NCBI GenBank assembly: GCA_011525695.1
Contig: WYBX01000041.1
Span: 1-64,000 of the forward strand
Source: Verrucomicrobiia bacterium
GTDB taxonomy: Bacteria > Verrucomicrobiota > Verrucomicrobiia > Opitutales > Opitutaceae
Direction of reading: 5' to 3'
DNA: 64,000 bases
Shown here: piece after piece, positions 1 through 9,666 of the stretch
Numbering within the stretch: the first letter of the stretch is position 1
Layout: every line of letters begins with the position of its first letter
Position numbers and translations under genes: made by a program
Notes under the pieces: generated by a model
The model's input: only the letters and a program-made list of their open reading frames with translations
The model's database searches: none
What the model was told of the DNA's origin: nothing

Positions 1-355
1 CGTCGATCCGGATGCCATGTGCGAGCAGCCGGCGCAAGGCGTCGGCGAGATCAGCGCGGGTCGGATAAAGAATCGCGGCGTGAAAGAGCCCGGTCGTTCC
101 GGGGGCCGGCGGCTGGCCACCGCGGCTTTCCCAAGTATTCAGCCCGATGTGATGGTGATAGCCGCCGGCGGAAAGAAACGCCGCCTGACGGCCGAAACGG
201 TCGGTGACCTCGAACCCGAGGACGTCGCGGTAGAACGCGATCGCGCGCTCGAGATCGGCAACCTTCAGGTGCACGTGACCGATTGAGACGCCGGCAGCGA
301 TCGGGCGGCTTGGCAATGGCGGAGGATTGGGAGTGGTGCGTGATATCGATCGCAT
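1..355 (-). CDS. VOC (glyoxalase/catechol dioxygenase-like) protein, 3' end cut by the window edge
   Basis: The minus-strand frame opens at an ATG whose first base is 355 and runs off the left edge, giving 118 N-terminal residues. After about 24 poorly conserved residues it reads as a vicinal-oxygen-chelate module: a strand with GHVHLKV (a probable metal-ligand His), then DLERAIAFYRDVLGFEVTDR, then a GGYHHHIGLNTW segment typical of CatE-like ring-cleavage or glyoxalase-like proteins. The visible part is the first beta-alpha-beta repeat and the start of the next, so the substrate cannot be read. The start is the only in-frame ATG upstream of the domain. Confidence 0.8.
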   Translation of the reverse strand, partial: MRSISRTTPNPPPLPSRPIAAGVSIGHVHLKVADLERAIAFYRDVLGFEVTDRFGRQAAFLSAGGYHHHIGLNTWESRGGQPPAPGTTGLFHAAILYPTRADLADALRRLLAHGIRID

Positions 356-497
356 GGCTGGAAGGATACTCAGATGGGGCCGCGCTGGCCAATGCGCAGA
401 CCGTGCCGTCGTCATGCGCCATGCGCATGGACGCCTCGGCATCCGGAGGCATGCAACGTCGGACTTTCCCGCCGATTTCCCGGGCGGCGTCGTCACG

Positions 498-758
498 ATG
501 AACTCCACTGTCGAGTTCGAGAACCTCGGGACGAACGAACTTGCCGGGTGGTGGACAGCCTCGTGCTTCGATGAACGGGAGCGTGCAGCATTCGCCTGGA
601 CGGAGCCGGTGACCCAGCTTCAATCCGGGGTGCCCGACGCGATCTACGAATCCGTCCGGAGCCACTTCGACGAAGCGCAATTGGTCGATCTCACCTATGC
701 GATCGTGGCGATCAACGGCTGGAACCGGCTCCTCATTGCCTTCCGCGGACCGCCTTGA
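498..758 (+). pseudogene. Carboxymuconolactone decarboxylase/AhpD-like fragment
   Basis: The last 65 or so residues of this frame (FDERERAAFAWTE, then DLTYAIVAINGWNRLLIAFR) match the C-terminal half of small AhpD/CMD-family peroxidase-like proteins of about 150 residues. The N-terminal half that should carry the CxxC redox motif and its nearby His is absent. The open frame extends upstream to about 327, but those residues resemble no CMD protein. I read this as a 5'-truncated remnant. The ATG at 498 is only the nearest start and no claim is made that it is translated. Confidence 0.6.
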
Positions 759-898
759 ACGTCGAAAGCGAAGCCTGCTGCGATCATTTATCCTGCTTGC
801 CCGCCGGTTTGGGTCGCGCGTAATTGCCGCTCGGCCACTTGCCACAACCAGGGCACGCGGCCACCGTCCAGAGCGGTTCCTTTTGGCGGCTGTTTCTG

Positions 899-974
899 GT
901 CCCCGTAGCTCAACTGGATAGAGCAGCGGTTTCCTAAACCGTAGATCCCCGTTCAAGTCGGGGCGGGGATACCA
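899..974 (+). tRNA. tRNA-Arg (CCU)
   Basis: A 76-nt cloverleaf with encoded CCA at 972-974. The acceptor arms GTCCCCG and CGGGGAT pair over seven positions with one G-U. The D-arm contains AGCTCAACTGGATAGAGC. The anticodon loop TTCCTAA gives CCU, which reads AGG codons. The T-loop is TTCAAGT between CCCCG and CGGGG. Confidence 0.95.
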
Positions 975-1096
975 GCCGCATTTCGCAGCGTTTTGAGTTT
1001 GAAGTTGAAGACGAAGATAAGGCAGGAGCCCGGACGCCTTGGAAACGAACTCAGCGGGCCAAACCTCGATCAACAGGGATACGGAGTGAATCGCGC

Positions 1097-1930
1097 ATGA
1101 TACTGGAATACACGACTGTGGCGGACTTCGGGCTGGATCGTGCGGCGGAAGTGCTGACGCGCGGATTCTCCGACTATTTCGTGAAAATCCCCTTCACGTC
1201 TTCCGGGTTGCTCCAGGCGGCACGGGTGGACGGGATCGACCTCGCCTCCAGCCTGGTGGTGAGTCGCGATGGCGCACCGGTTGGAGCGGCGTTGGTTTCG
1301 CGCCGGGGATGGACCAGCCGGCTTGCCGGCATGGCGCTGGTGCCAGAGGCGCGGCGTGGAGGCGTGGGGCGCGCGCTGGTCACGCGATTGCTCGAGGACG
1401 CGCGTGGCCGCGGCGAGCGCGAGATGGTGCTGGAAGTGATCGAGCAGAATGAACCGGCCGTGAAACTTTACGAAGCCTGCGGTTTTTCGAAGGTCCGCCG
1501 GTTGCTTGGCTTTGTGGCGGCGCCGAGCAGCGACCTGATGATCGAGCCCCGGCTCGAGGAAGTCGACGTGCGGGAACTGGCCCGTCGCGTCGCGATTGAG
1601 GGATTGCCGGATTTGCCGTGGCAGCTATCGGCAGAGACGCTCGCGCACCAGACGCCGCCCACGGCCGCGTACCAACTCGATGGAGCCTGGGTGGCCGTTG
1701 CGAATATCACCGCCTCCGGCGGGGGCATCCGTGCGCTGGTCACGGAGCGCGGACAGCAGGGGCGGGGGCGCGGGGCGGCGGTGCTGCGGGCCGTGATGGC
1801 CCGATTTCCCGGTCGCGAGTGGCGGATGAGCGCGCTCTGGCCGGAGGAACTGGCAGCAGTGTTCCTCGAGGCCGGATTCGCCCGGACGCCACTGTCGCAA
1901 TGGCAGATGCGGCGCGTCATCGGCGCCTGA
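1097..1930 (+). CDS. GNAT-family N-acetyltransferase, probably two-domain
   Basis: The product has 277 residues. Residues about 1-145 form a GNAT fold: the acetyl-CoA pyrophosphate-binding loop is the segment VPEARRGGVGRALVTRLL (about 90-107), followed by the beta5/beta6 region with NEPAVKLYEACGF. The C-terminal half contains a weaker second unit (RGQQGRGRGAAVLRAVMARFPG), so this is probably a tandem GNAT in which one half binds CoA best. The acceptor substrate cannot be told. It is a lone gene between tRNA-Arg and a convergent ftsH. The ATG at 1097 is chosen because the fold starts immediately after it. Confidence 0.88.
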   Translation: MILEYTTVADFGLDRAAEVLTRGFSDYFVKIPFTSSGLLQAARVDGIDLASSLVVSRDGAPVGAALVSRRGWTSRLAGMALVPEARRGGVGRALVTRLLEDARGRGEREMVLEVIEQNEPAVKLYEACGFSKVRRLLGFVAAPSSDLMIEPRLEEVDVRELARRVAIEGLPDLPWQLSAETLAHQTPPTAAYQLDGAWVAVANITASGGGIRALVTERGQQGRGRGAAVLRAVMARFPGREWRMSALWPEELAAVFLEAGFARTPLSQWQMRRVIGA

Positions 1931-1964
1931 GCCCGCGCCGCGCAAGGATTGCCGCGCCGGCGGG

Positions 1965-3815
1965 TCAGGCAGCGAGCCGGGTTTGCGCCACCAGCGCACG
2001 CACCTCGTCGCCGGAGATGGTTTCACGCGCCAGCAGGGCCTCCGCGATGGCATCGAGCGCGGCACGGTTGTCGCGCAGCATCAGCACGGTGGCGGCGTAA
2101 TTGCCGTCGAGCAGCTCCTTCACATGGCGTTCGGCCTCGTGAAAGGTCTGCGGGCTGGCGTGCGACTGCCCGCCCTCGCCACTGGTCAGGGCCATGAAGC
2201 CGAGCGGCGACATGCCCCACTCGAACACCATCTGGCGTGCGGTCCGGGTGGCCTCCTGGATATCGCCCGATGCGCCGCTGGTGATGCTGCCGAGGGCCAG
2301 TTCCTCGGCGACGCGTCCGCCCATGAGGCAGCGCAACCGGCCAATCAACTGCTCGCGCGAGTAGTTCAGCAGGTCCCGCTCCGGGGCGAAATGCGTGCTG
2401 CCGAGCGACCGCCCCCGCGGGATGAGGGTGACCTTGTGGAGCCTGACGGAGTCGTCGCCGGAAAGCACCTGCACAAGCGCGTGTCCGGCTTCATGATACG
2501 CGATGATGCGGCGGTCCCGCTCGGTCATGACCCGGCGCGTCTCGCGGCCCCAGTTGATCTTGTCGCGCGCCTCCTCGAGATCGGGCATGGTCACGGTGCG
2601 GCGGCGGTGGCGGGCGGCATGGATGGCGCCCTCGTTCAGGAGATTGGCGAGATCGGCGCCGGAAAAGCCGGGCGTGGCCTTGGCGATCTCCTCGAGATCC
2701 ACGGACGAGTCGAGGCGCACCGCCGCCGCATGCACCTGCAGGATGGCGCGACGGCCCCGGAGGTCCGGGAGGGCGACCGCGACCTGGCGATCGAAGCGGC
2801 CGGGGCGGAGCAGCGCGCGATCGAGGGTTTCGGGCCGGTTGGTCGCGCCGAAGACCACGACGGCATCGTCCGATTCGAATCCGTCCATCGCGACCAGCAG
2901 CGCATTGAGGGTCTGGTCGTGTTCCTGCTGCGCGCCGCTGCCGTCGCCGCTGGAGCGGGCGCGGCCAATGGCGTCGATCTCGTCGATGAAGATGATGCTC
3001 GGCGCCGTCTCCCGGGCCTGTTTGAACAGCGAACGGACGCGGGAGGCGCCGATGCCGACATAGAGTTCGACGAAGTCGGAGCCGCTGAGGCTGTAAAAAT
3101 GGGCCTTCGCCTCCCCGGCGACGGCCTTCGCCAGCATGGTTTTGCCCGTGCCGGGTGGGCCGACCAGCAGGACGCCCTTCGGCATCCGGCCGCCGGTGGC
3201 GCGAAACCGCGTGGGATCCTTGAGGAACTCGACGACCTCGTGGACCTCGTCCTTCGCCTCGTCGCAGCCGGCGACCGAGGAGAACTTCACGCTCGAGACG
3301 GCCGGCTGGAGCTTCTTGGCGGAGAATCCGGTGAAGCGGGTCCCGAACCGCTGCGACAGCACGGCGATGGTGGCGACGGCGGCGAGGATGCCGAACAGGA
3401 TGGTCGTGCCGGCGGCGACGGTCCCGCCAATTTCACGCGGGCTCCGCTGGCGCATGAGGGCGGCGGTGGCGGCATCATCCTCGACAAACCGGGCGGCGCG
3501 CAGCACCGCCAGGTCGGCGTCGGTGAGCCGGGCGGTGGTTTGTACGGCTGTTGTATCCGACGACTGGGTGCGCGTGGCGGTGAGGTCCGCGAGCCCCGAG
3601 GCATTGGCGCGGAAGACGATCCGGCCGTGGCTCAATTCCCCGGCGCGGGCGGCCGCGAGAAACGCGGGGACGTCCAGCCGGGTGTGGCCGGCGAGGGCGG
3701 AATCGACCGGGGCGCGCGACAACGAGAACTGCACGGCGGCGGAGACGGCGAAGAGCCCGATCAGGATGAACAACCAGCGGAGGGAAAACGTCGGCACGCC
3801 CCCTATGGGGCACAT
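1965..3815 (-). CDS. ftsH: FtsH-type ATP-dependent zinc metalloprotease
   Basis: With the start placed at 3815 the product is 616 residues, close to usual FtsH length. Order: TM1 at about 11-32, a periplasmic segment, TM2 at about 132-153, then the AAA module with Walker A GPPGTGKT (219-226), Walker B IIFIDEID (about 274-281) and the second region of homology. The M41 peptidase follows with zinc motif HEAGH (441-445) and a downstream SGDIQEAT segment that supplies the third ligand. FtsH degrades membrane and regulatory proteins at the inner membrane. The open frame continues upstream to 3989, but those 58 residues are unlike FtsH, so the ATG directly before TM1 is preferred. Genomes of this type often carry several FtsH paralogues, so it may not be the housekeeping copy. 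Confidence 0.93.
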   Translation of the reverse strand: MCPIGGVPTFSLRWLFILIGLFAVSAAVQFSLSRAPVDSALAGHTRLDVPAFLAAARAGELSHGRIVFRANASGLADLTATRTQSSDTTAVQTTARLTDADLAVLRAARFVEDDAATAALMRQRSPREIGGTVAAGTTILFGILAAVATIAVLSQRFGTRFTGFSAKKLQPAVSSVKFSSVAGCDEAKDEVHEVVEFLKDPTRFRATGGRMPKGVLLVGPPGTGKTMLAKAVAGEAKAHFYSLSGSDFVELYVGIGASRVRSLFKQARETAPSIIFIDEIDAIGRARSSGDGSGAQQEHDQTLNALLVAMDGFESDDAVVVFGATNRPETLDRALLRPGRFDRQVAVALPDLRGRRAILQVHAAAVRLDSSVDLEEIAKATPGFSGADLANLLNEGAIHAARHRRRTVTMPDLEEARDKINWGRETRRVMTERDRRIIAYHEAGHALVQVLSGDDSVRLHKVTLIPRGRSLGSTHFAPERDLLNYSREQLIGRLRCLMGGRVAEELALGSITSGASGDIQEATRTARQMVFEWGMSPLGFMALTSGEGGQSHASPQTFHEAERHVKELLDGNYAATVLMLRDNRAALDAIAEALLARETISGDEVRALVAQTRLAA

Positions 3816-4058
3816 GGTGCGAATCCCGACAAGCTGTGATTTCACACCGAGCCGGCCGTGTAACTGCGCCTTGGTGACGCCGCGTTTTGCACGGTTCCCC
3901 GGCGTGGAAACACAGGGTGCCGGTCCGCACCGGGTTGCGTGCCGGGGCGCGGCGGTGATCGTCCGCCCCGGATGCGCAAGTTGCTGCAAACCGTGCGGGA
4001 AATTTTTTTTCGGGTGCGCGGACGGGGAGCCGCGGCGATCATCGCAGGCGCCGCGGAA

Positions 4059-4985
4059 TCAGTTCTCCGCGGCTGCGGGGACCGCTGGGAGCGAGGGCGC
4101 GGGCACCGGTTCCGGCTGCTGGTCGGGGGGCTCGATTGGGATTCGCGGCTGCCATTTCAGCCAGTCCTTCTCCGCCTCGGCATGCAGGGTGAAGACGTGG
4201 CCCTCCGGCGCGGCTTCGGCCAGATCCCCGGTGTCAGGCGTGGCGAAGGAAATGCCACCGCTGAAAAGCGATTGCAGCGACGTGCTCTTCAGCTCGCCGC
4301 CCAGCAGGCTGAACCGGAAGGACGCGCCACCGGCATTCCAGAACCGCGAGTTTATCCGCACGAGATCCACGTAGGGAGTCTCGATCCGGATTCGAATCAG
4401 GACGGATGCGGCGTCGCGGGCGAGCCGGCTGGTTTCCACCGTGCCGACCTTGACCTCCCGGAAGTAGACCGGCGCCCCGGGGTTCAGGGAACCGAGGCGC
4501 TCGCCCTGGAGGATGAAGGCCCGGCCGCCGGCCGGGTTTTCGAGTGCGGGTGCCCGGTCCAGCCCCTGGAAGTGCGTGGCCGGAGGGCCATCTCCGGGCC
4601 GCAGCCGGAGGCGCACGCCGTTGAGCAACGTGTCCAGGCCCCGCACGCCGGAGAAGCCAATCTCGGGCTGCACCACCCAGAAGACGGCTCCCGCCCGCGC
4701 GAGACCGGCGGCAGGCCGGTCGAGCTGCAGCCGGACGAGCACGCCGTCAAAGCCCGGTTTCAACGTGACCTCGCGCACGGTGCCGATCGTGACGCCCTTG
4801 TGCTCGAGTTCCGTGACGCCCGGCCGGATGCCCGAGCCATCGGCAAAATCGATCGTGATTTCCGGGCCGCGGTTGCGGTATTCGCGGAAGATCATCCAGC
4901 CGCCGACGGCAACGGCGAGTATCGGGACAATCCATACGAGCGGCAGCCCGCGGCGGCGGGTAATTTCCGGTGGCGGCGGATTCAT
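4059..4985 (-). CDS. pqiB: PqiB-like MCE-domain lipid transport protein
   Basis: The product has 308 residues: a short cytoplasmic N-terminus, one TM helix at about 15-32 (LVWIVPILAVAVGGWMIF), then two MCE-type units (ITIDFADGSGIRPGVTELEHKG and GSLNPGAPVYFREVKVGTVE). The tail is Pro/Ala-rich. MCE proteins form periplasmic hexamers that move lipids between membranes. E. coli PqiB has three MCE domains and about 546 residues, so this is a shorter version. The ATG overlaps the stop of the upstream pqiA half-gene by 4 nt, indicating translational coupling. Confidence 0.88.
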   Translation of the reverse strand: MNPPPPEITRRRGLPLVWIVPILAVAVGGWMIFREYRNRGPEITIDFADGSGIRPGVTELEHKGVTIGTVREVTLKPGFDGVLVRLQLDRPAAGLARAGAVFWVVQPEIGFSGVRGLDTLLNGVRLRLRPGDGPPATHFQGLDRAPALENPAGGRAFILQGERLGSLNPGAPVYFREVKVGTVETSRLARDAASVLIRIRIETPYVDLVRINSRFWNAGGASFRFSLLGGELKSTSLQSLFSGGISFATPDTGDLAEAAPEGHVFTLHAEAEKDWLKWQPRIPIEPPDQQPEPVPAPSLPAVPAAAEN

Positions 4986-5536
4986 GACCGGGATGGGGCC
5001 GTTGCCGGCCGGCCGGGGGAGGCGGGTGGGTGGGCGTCCGGCCACAGCCAGTGCGGCTGAAACGAATCGGTCGCCAGCACGGTGAGCACGACCACCGCGG
5101 CAAAGGCCACGATGCCGGCGCGGGGCTCGACCGACGCCAGCGCACCGAACTGCACCGCCCCGGCGAGGAAGGCGACGAGGAACACATCGAGCATCGACCA
5201 GCGGCCGATGAAATCCAGGATGGCGTACAGCCGGGTGTCCCGGCGTGCACGGAGGCGCGCATGGACCCGCGCCTCCCGCAGCAGCCAGGCGATCCCGAGC
5301 AGTTTCAACACCGGGATGAGGATGCTGGCGACGAAGACGATGGCGGCGATGCCCCAGAGTCCGTCGTCCCAGAGCGCCACGATGCCGGAGAAAATCGTGT
5401 CGGTGCGGGCCTCGCCCATCACGCGGGTCCGGAGCACCGGAAGCACATTGGCCGGAACCATCATCACGGCCGCCGCCAGCGCAAAGGCCAGGGGCCGGCC
5501 GAATTGGCGCGGATCGGGATCGGCGGACGGACTCAT
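4982..5536 (-). CDS. pqiA: PqiA-family membrane protein, second half
   Basis: The product has 184 residues with four hydrophobic segments and the PqiA signature MMVPANVLPVLRT near residue 25, plus the LLREARVHARLR connecting region. It corresponds to one of the two homologous halves of E. coli PqiA, which is a single protein of about 417 residues. Here the halves are separate genes, coupled by 4-nt overlaps on both sides (5533-5536 and 4982-4985). It probably forms the inner-membrane partner of the PqiB-like protein. Confidence 0.85.
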   Translation of the reverse strand: MSPSADPDPRQFGRPLAFALAAAVMMVPANVLPVLRTRVMGEARTDTIFSGIVALWDDGLWGIAAIVFVASILIPVLKLLGIAWLLREARVHARLRARRDTRLYAILDFIGRWSMLDVFLVAFLAGAVQFGALASVEPRAGIVAFAAVVVLTVLATDSFQPHWLWPDAHPPASPGRPATAPSRS

Positions 5537-6186
5537 GGGGCAGGATCGCGGCGTCCGTCAGTGGTTGATACACTCGGCTCGAAGCCGAACGAGCGCCAGG
5601 CCAGCACGAGCATCAGCGACATGGCAGCGTAGCACCAGAAGCCGGCACCGATGAACACGTCGACCAGCGCGCCGAGTTTGATCATGGCCACCAACACGGC
5701 GAGCAGGTGGACTTCCGGCATCGCCCAATGCGCGAGTGATCGGGCCAGACGGAGGAGTTGCCGATGCAGGTCGGGTGCGCCTCGGGTGTCGCCGGCGAGC
5801 AGCGCGGCGAGCAGGCCCAGAAGGAGCAGCGGGGCGAGGATGCCGCACGTCAGCACCCAGGTGCCGAGCACGGGCATGCCGCCGTTCCAAAGCCCCTCGG
5901 CTCCCGTGTGCAGCCAGGTCGGGCGGAAGTTGCCGAATTTGGCGACCGTGATGAACGGCAGGCTGAGGGCGGGCCAGGCGAGCAGCAGCCCCGCGAGCGC
6001 GAAGGCGGCGGGCGCGTGCGGGCCCAGCCGCCCCCGGGCGCAGAGCAGGGTGCCACAGCGGACGCAGGTTGCGCGCTGTCCTTGGGCCAGCGGGACGGCC
6101 GCATGCGTGAAGCCGCACAGCGGGCATCCGAGCAGGGATTGGCCGCGAGCGGAGGACAGGGGCGAGGGGAGTTGGTAGGGCGCCAT
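5533..6186 (-). CDS. pqiA: PqiA-family membrane protein, zinc-ribbon half
   Basis: The product has 217 residues. An N-terminal cytoplasmic zinc ribbon (CPLC at about 21-24 and CVRC at about 41-44) is followed by four probable TM segments, including the PqiA-type LSLPFITVAKFGN segment. It is first in a three-gene operon with the other PqiA half and PqiB. The CxxC pairs are intact, so zinc binding is likely. No promoter is obvious. Upstream lies a divergent small gene about 160 bp away. Confidence 0.85.
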   Translation of the reverse strand: MAPYQLPSPLSSARGQSLLGCPLCGFTHAAVPLAQGQRATCVRCGTLLCARGRLGPHAPAAFALAGLLLAWPALSLPFITVAKFGNFRPTWLHTGAEGLWNGGMPVLGTWVLTCGILAPLLLLGLLAALLAGDTRGAPDLHRQLLRLARSLAHWAMPEVHLLAVLVAMIKLGALVDVFIGAGFWCYAAMSLMLVLAWRSFGFEPSVSTTDGRRDPAP

Positions 6187-6349
6187 GGGTCAAAACCGTA
6201 TCGGGGGCAGGGCAGCGCCCGAAGCGACCGGCGGGGGCAGTGCGGGTTCCCGTTCGGGCAGGAATCGGGTGCGGCGCGGGGCGCTCCCCGTCCAGCGGTT
6301 CCGCGGATTGCCCGATGGCAGAGGATTTTCCCTGCGGGTACGATGGGGC

Positions 6350-6664
6350 ATGACACGCAACCACCGTCACAAGTCAGGTTCGCCGGAACTGCGGCCGGTC
6401 ACCCGCGAGCAGATTGCGGCGCTGGCTCATGCCATCTGGCATGACCGGGGATGCCCGGAAGGGAGCGATCTCGACATCTGGCTCGAGGCCGAGCGGCAAT
6501 TGAAGAACGAGCTTGGGGAAATGGTCGAACGCGACGGTATTCCAGCGCAGCCGGCGGTCGCCGGGGATCCGGACGCAGATCCGGCGTTGCGGCCGAAGAT
6601 CGATCGCCAGATCGATCGGCTCGCACCGGGAGCAGATGACCGGCGCAGCCCGACGTCGCTTTAG
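6350..6664 (+). CDS. DUF2934-family small protein
   Basis: The product has 104 residues. The region REQIAALAHAIWHDRGCPEG followed by SDLDIWLEAERQL matches the short DUF2934 motif found in many small soluble proteins of Acidobacteria, Verrucomicrobia and Proteobacteria. Its function is unknown. The remaining C-terminus is charged and low-complexity. The ATG at 6350 is chosen because upstream in-frame sequence does not resemble the family. Confidence 0.72.
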   Translation: MTRNHRHKSGSPELRPVTREQIAALAHAIWHDRGCPEGSDLDIWLEAERQLKNELGEMVERDGIPAQPAVAGDPDADPALRPKIDRQIDRLAPGADDRRSPTSL

Positions 6665-7021
6665 CAGTCTGTCGGACTGAGCGCGACCGTTCTGAAAGGG
6701 GCGCACCGGGAGTCGGGCAGCCGACAGCCTCCGGAGCGAAAAATGCCATTTTCGAGGATCCTTTGAAAGGATATATCGAGCATTGGAGCTGCGACGCTGC
6801 TCGACGCTGCGTGCGAGGGCATTCTGCCGGACGGGGTTGGGCTGATTCATTGGGAAGATCAGGGTGGGCGGCCATTGGGTGGGGTCTGTGACCCAGGGGG
6901 CGGATGGACAAAAACCCCGATGAACAATCCGGGCGGATTTGCCCGCGGCGCGGGTTGCGACGCAGAGCGGGCGCGTGACGGTTGGGGTGAGTTAGAGACC
7001 AACCAACAACACATCCAAACC
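6665..7021. other. Noncoding stretch upstream of the barrel protein
   Basis: About 360 bases with no supportable gene. It should carry the promoter and leader of the outer-membrane protein gene starting at 7022. No clear -35/-10 pair or riboswitch was recognised. Confidence 0.4.
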
Positions 7022-7579
7022 ATGAAACTGACATCCTCTCTTCGAACCCTGATGGTGCTGGCGGCGGCTGCGGCCAGTGCGGCTGCAGCCATTGCCCAGA
7101 CGCAGACCAGCATGATTGATCCCATGCGGCGCGCGGGCGATCGCGAGTTCACCATCGGCGGATCCGGGGCATCCAACACCGACTTCGACGACAGCTTCGG
7201 GGGAGCGAACCTCTCCTTCGGCTGGTACAGCAACGAGACCCAGGCCTGGGTCATCCGGCAGTCGATCAACTATTCGAATCCTGACATTGGCGGGACCACC
7301 TGGAACGGGGCGACCCGGCTGGCCTTCGACCAGCACCTGTGGGGCCGGGGCGCCCTGCGGCCGTTCCTCGGCGTGAACGTGGGCCGGGTGTATGGCGACT
7401 CAGTGAACGACACCTGGGCGGCGGGGCTGGAGGGCGGCTTCAAGCTCTACGTGCAGACCCGGACCTTTGTGTACGCCATGGGAGAATACGGCTGGTTCTT
7501 CGATCGGGCGCGCGACGTCGAGGATCGGTTCAACGACGGCCAGATCAACTGGAGCGTTGGGCTGGGATTCAACTTCTGA
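7022..7579 (+). CDS. Secreted small outer-membrane beta-barrel protein
   Basis: The product has 185 residues. It begins with a Sec signal peptide (MKLTSSLRTLMVLAAAAASA, cleavage expected near AIAQ at about 26). The mature part alternates polar and aromatic residues (TIGGSGASN, LSFGWYSNE, FLGVNVGRVYG, VYAMGEYGWFF) and ends in WSVGLGFNF. The terminal Phe is the BamA recognition signature of outer-membrane barrels. It resembles the OmpA/OmpW-like 8-strand type, but no specific family is claimed. It is monocistronic, with a strong terminator 55 bp downstream. Confidence 0.8.
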   Translation: MKLTSSLRTLMVLAAAAASAAAAIAQTQTSMIDPMRRAGDREFTIGGSGASNTDFDDSFGGANLSFGWYSNETQAWVIRQSINYSNPDIGGTTWNGATRLAFDQHLWGRGALRPFLGVNVGRVYGDSVNDTWAAGLEGGFKLYVQTRTFVYAMGEYGWFFDRARDVEDRFNDGQINWSVGLGFNF

Positions 7580-7633
7580 GCCCGACGCCGCGGCCAGGGC
7601 GGGATTGAAACCGCCCATCACGCCGACCCTCCA

Positions 7634-7659
7634 CCCGCGCCACCCGGCGCGGGTTTTTT
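7634..7659 (+). terminator. Intrinsic terminator of the barrel-protein gene
   Basis: Perfect 8-bp stem CCCGCGCC/GGCGCGGG with a 4-nt loop followed by six T residues. It lies 55 bp after the stop of the barrel gene. Confidence 0.9.
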
Positions 7660-7863
7660 GCGTCCCAACGGACAGGATGCACCGGGATGGGCGGTGCGGG
7701 CCGGGGACGGAACCGGCAAAAGGAGCCTGCTCATCAAGAACTGCAATAGATTCGGCAAGGCCTGCGCAGACGGGAGTGGATTCCTCGCGCAGACTCGTCC
7801 TTAATTGGCGCCCGATAATCGCCGTCCGCCAACGTTCTTAGCCCAAATCAACCTCTCATCTCC

Positions 7864-9123
7864 ATGAATACTCCTGCCGATCTATCGCGTCGCGAATTCG
7901 TCAAGTTATCCACGTTGTCGACCAGTGCTGCGGTGCTGGCGAGCCTTGCCAGCCAGCGGATGTATGGTGCGACAGCGGGGTCGGATCGCATCCGCGTGGG
8001 AGTGGTGGGCTGTGGCGGGCGGGGCACCGGTGCCGCGCTGAACTGCCTGGAATCGTCACCGGGCGTCGAAATCGTCGCGTTGGGCGATCTGTTCGAGCGG
8101 CAGGTGAACAACGCCAGGACCAAGCTGAACCTGCCGAATGTCCAGGGCTTCTGGGGTTTCGATAACTACAAGAAGGTGCTGGCGGCGGACATTGATCTCG
8201 TGATTCTGGCGACGCCGCCCGGGTTCCGGCCGGAGCATTTCGAGGCCGCGGTCGCGGCGGGGAAGCACGTCTTCATCGAGAAGCCGGTGGCGGTGGATCC
8301 GGTGGGCTGCCGTCGGATCATTGCGGCGGCCAAGGTGGCGAAGCAGAAGAACCTGGCGGTGGTCGCCGGGACGCAGCGCCGGCACCAGCCCAGTTACATC
8401 GAGACCATGCGCCGGATCCATGACGAGGCGATCGGCGAACTCGTCGGCGGCCAGTGCTATTGGAATGGCGCGGGGATCTGGTTCCGCGAGAAGAAGGAGT
8501 GGATCGCCGAGTTCAGCGATTTCGAATGGCAGTGCTGGAACTGGTACCACTGGGACTGGCTCAGCGGCGACCAGATCGTCGAGCAGCACATCCACAACAT
8601 CGACGTGATGAACTGGGCCTTTGGCGGTTACCCCGTGAAGTTCTACGGCATGGGCGGCCGGCAGAACCGGGGGAGCATTCCCGGCAACATCTGGGATCAC
8701 TTCGCCGTCGAGATGGAGTACGCGAACGGGGCGCGGGTCACGAGCATGTGCCGGCACACCCCGAAATCCACTACGCGGATTGGCGAGCACGTCGTCGGCA
8801 CGCGCGGCACCAGCGACTGCGAGGGAATCATTTCCGGTGCGAATCCGTTCAAGTATGCGGGCGCGACGCCCAACCCGCTCGTGCAGGAGCACTCGGACCT
8901 GATTGCGAGTATCCGGAAGGGCGAGCCGTTGAACGAGGGCGAGCAGGTTGCGCTGAGCACGCTGACGGCCATCGGTGGACGGATGTCAGCCTATACGGGC
9001 CGCGAGATTTCGTGGAAATGGCTCCTGGAGGGCTCGAAGCTCGACATCTTCCCGAAGGAAACCAAGCCGGGCGACGGCATCTACACGGCGGTGCCGATTC
9101 CCGGGTCCGTCGAGCTGGTGTGA
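7864..9123 (+). CDS. Tat-exported Gfo/Idh/MocA-family oxidoreductase
   Basis: The product has 419 residues. The N-terminus carries a twin-arginine motif (SRREFVKLS) and a hydrophobic stretch ending near MYGATA, so it is probably exported folded with its cofactor. A Rossmann NAD(P) motif follows (VGVVGCGGRGTG at about 44-55), and the EKPVAVD segment with the conserved Lys is at about 140. The C-terminal domain has GDQIVEQHIHNIDVMNW, the usual substrate-side motif. Such secreted oxidoreductases are abundant in Planctomycetota and Verrucomicrobiota and act on sugars or derivatives. The substrate is not predictable here. Monocistronic, with a terminator downstream. Confidence 0.92.
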   Translation: MNTPADLSRREFVKLSTLSTSAAVLASLASQRMYGATAGSDRIRVGVVGCGGRGTGAALNCLESSPGVEIVALGDLFERQVNNARTKLNLPNVQGFWGFDNYKKVLAADIDLVILATPPGFRPEHFEAAVAAGKHVFIEKPVAVDPVGCRRIIAAAKVAKQKNLAVVAGTQRRHQPSYIETMRRIHDEAIGELVGGQCYWNGAGIWFREKKEWIAEFSDFEWQCWNWYHWDWLSGDQIVEQHIHNIDVMNWAFGGYPVKFYGMGGRQNRGSIPGNIWDHFAVEMEYANGARVTSMCRHTPKSTTRIGEHVVGTRGTSDCEGIISGANPFKYAGATPNPLVQEHSDLIASIRKGEPLNEGEQVALSTLTAIGGRMSAYTGREISWKWLLEGSKLDIFPKETKPGDGIYTAVPIPGSVELV

Positions 9124-9146
9124 TATTCTGACACCTGCAAACCGAG

Positions 9147-9173
9147 CCGGCCCCTCGCGGGCCGGTTTTTTTT
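9147..9173 (+). terminator. Intrinsic terminator after the Gfo/Idh/MocA gene
   Basis: 7-bp stem CCGGCCC/GGGCCGG, loop CTCGC, then eight T residues, 24 bp after the stop. The remaining 300 bases up to the tRNA-Asn gene contain no supportable coding sequence. Confidence 0.9.
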
Positions 9174-9474
9174 GCCCAGCGAAGTCCGGTTGCTGGGTGC
9201 AGGTCGGGCCTGGCGTCCGGCATTTCAAGCCCTCGATCGAGGCGGTGTCCGCTCGTGCGGCGGTGTGCGGAATTCGACCGCAATTTTGCTTGCCGGCCGT
9301 TCTGAACCTTCCGTAGTAGGGACCGCTCTGACGGTTTGAAGGCGGTTGTCGGCGCCGGTTCTTTGCAGCGTTGCTTTTCTCAGGCGGGTTGTTTGTTTCG
9401 AGCGATCTCGCGGGAAAAATGACGGTGAAAGTGACAGGCGTCGTTGGTCCCAACTCGCGTACGGTCAGGAAGTT

Positions 9475-9552
<78 letters not shown>

Positions 9553-9666
9553 TACAGTAACGAGTTACGGAGTAATTGAAGATTCTATTTTTCGATGCTC
9601 CGCCATTTCTCCGCCATTATCCGGCGTCTGCCGCCTCGGGCGTGGATTCAATCGCCGCCGCCCAGC

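Noticed and set aside
51..1073. Long minus-strand frame of 340 codons across the left end
   Set aside because: It overlaps tRNA-Arg, the VOC gene and the AhpD-like remnant in other frames and is Arg/Pro-rich with no domain; a GC-rich shadow frame.
1983..3839. 618-codon plus-strand frame opposite ftsH
   Set aside because: It is the antisense shadow of a well-supported FtsH gene, with no recognisable domain.
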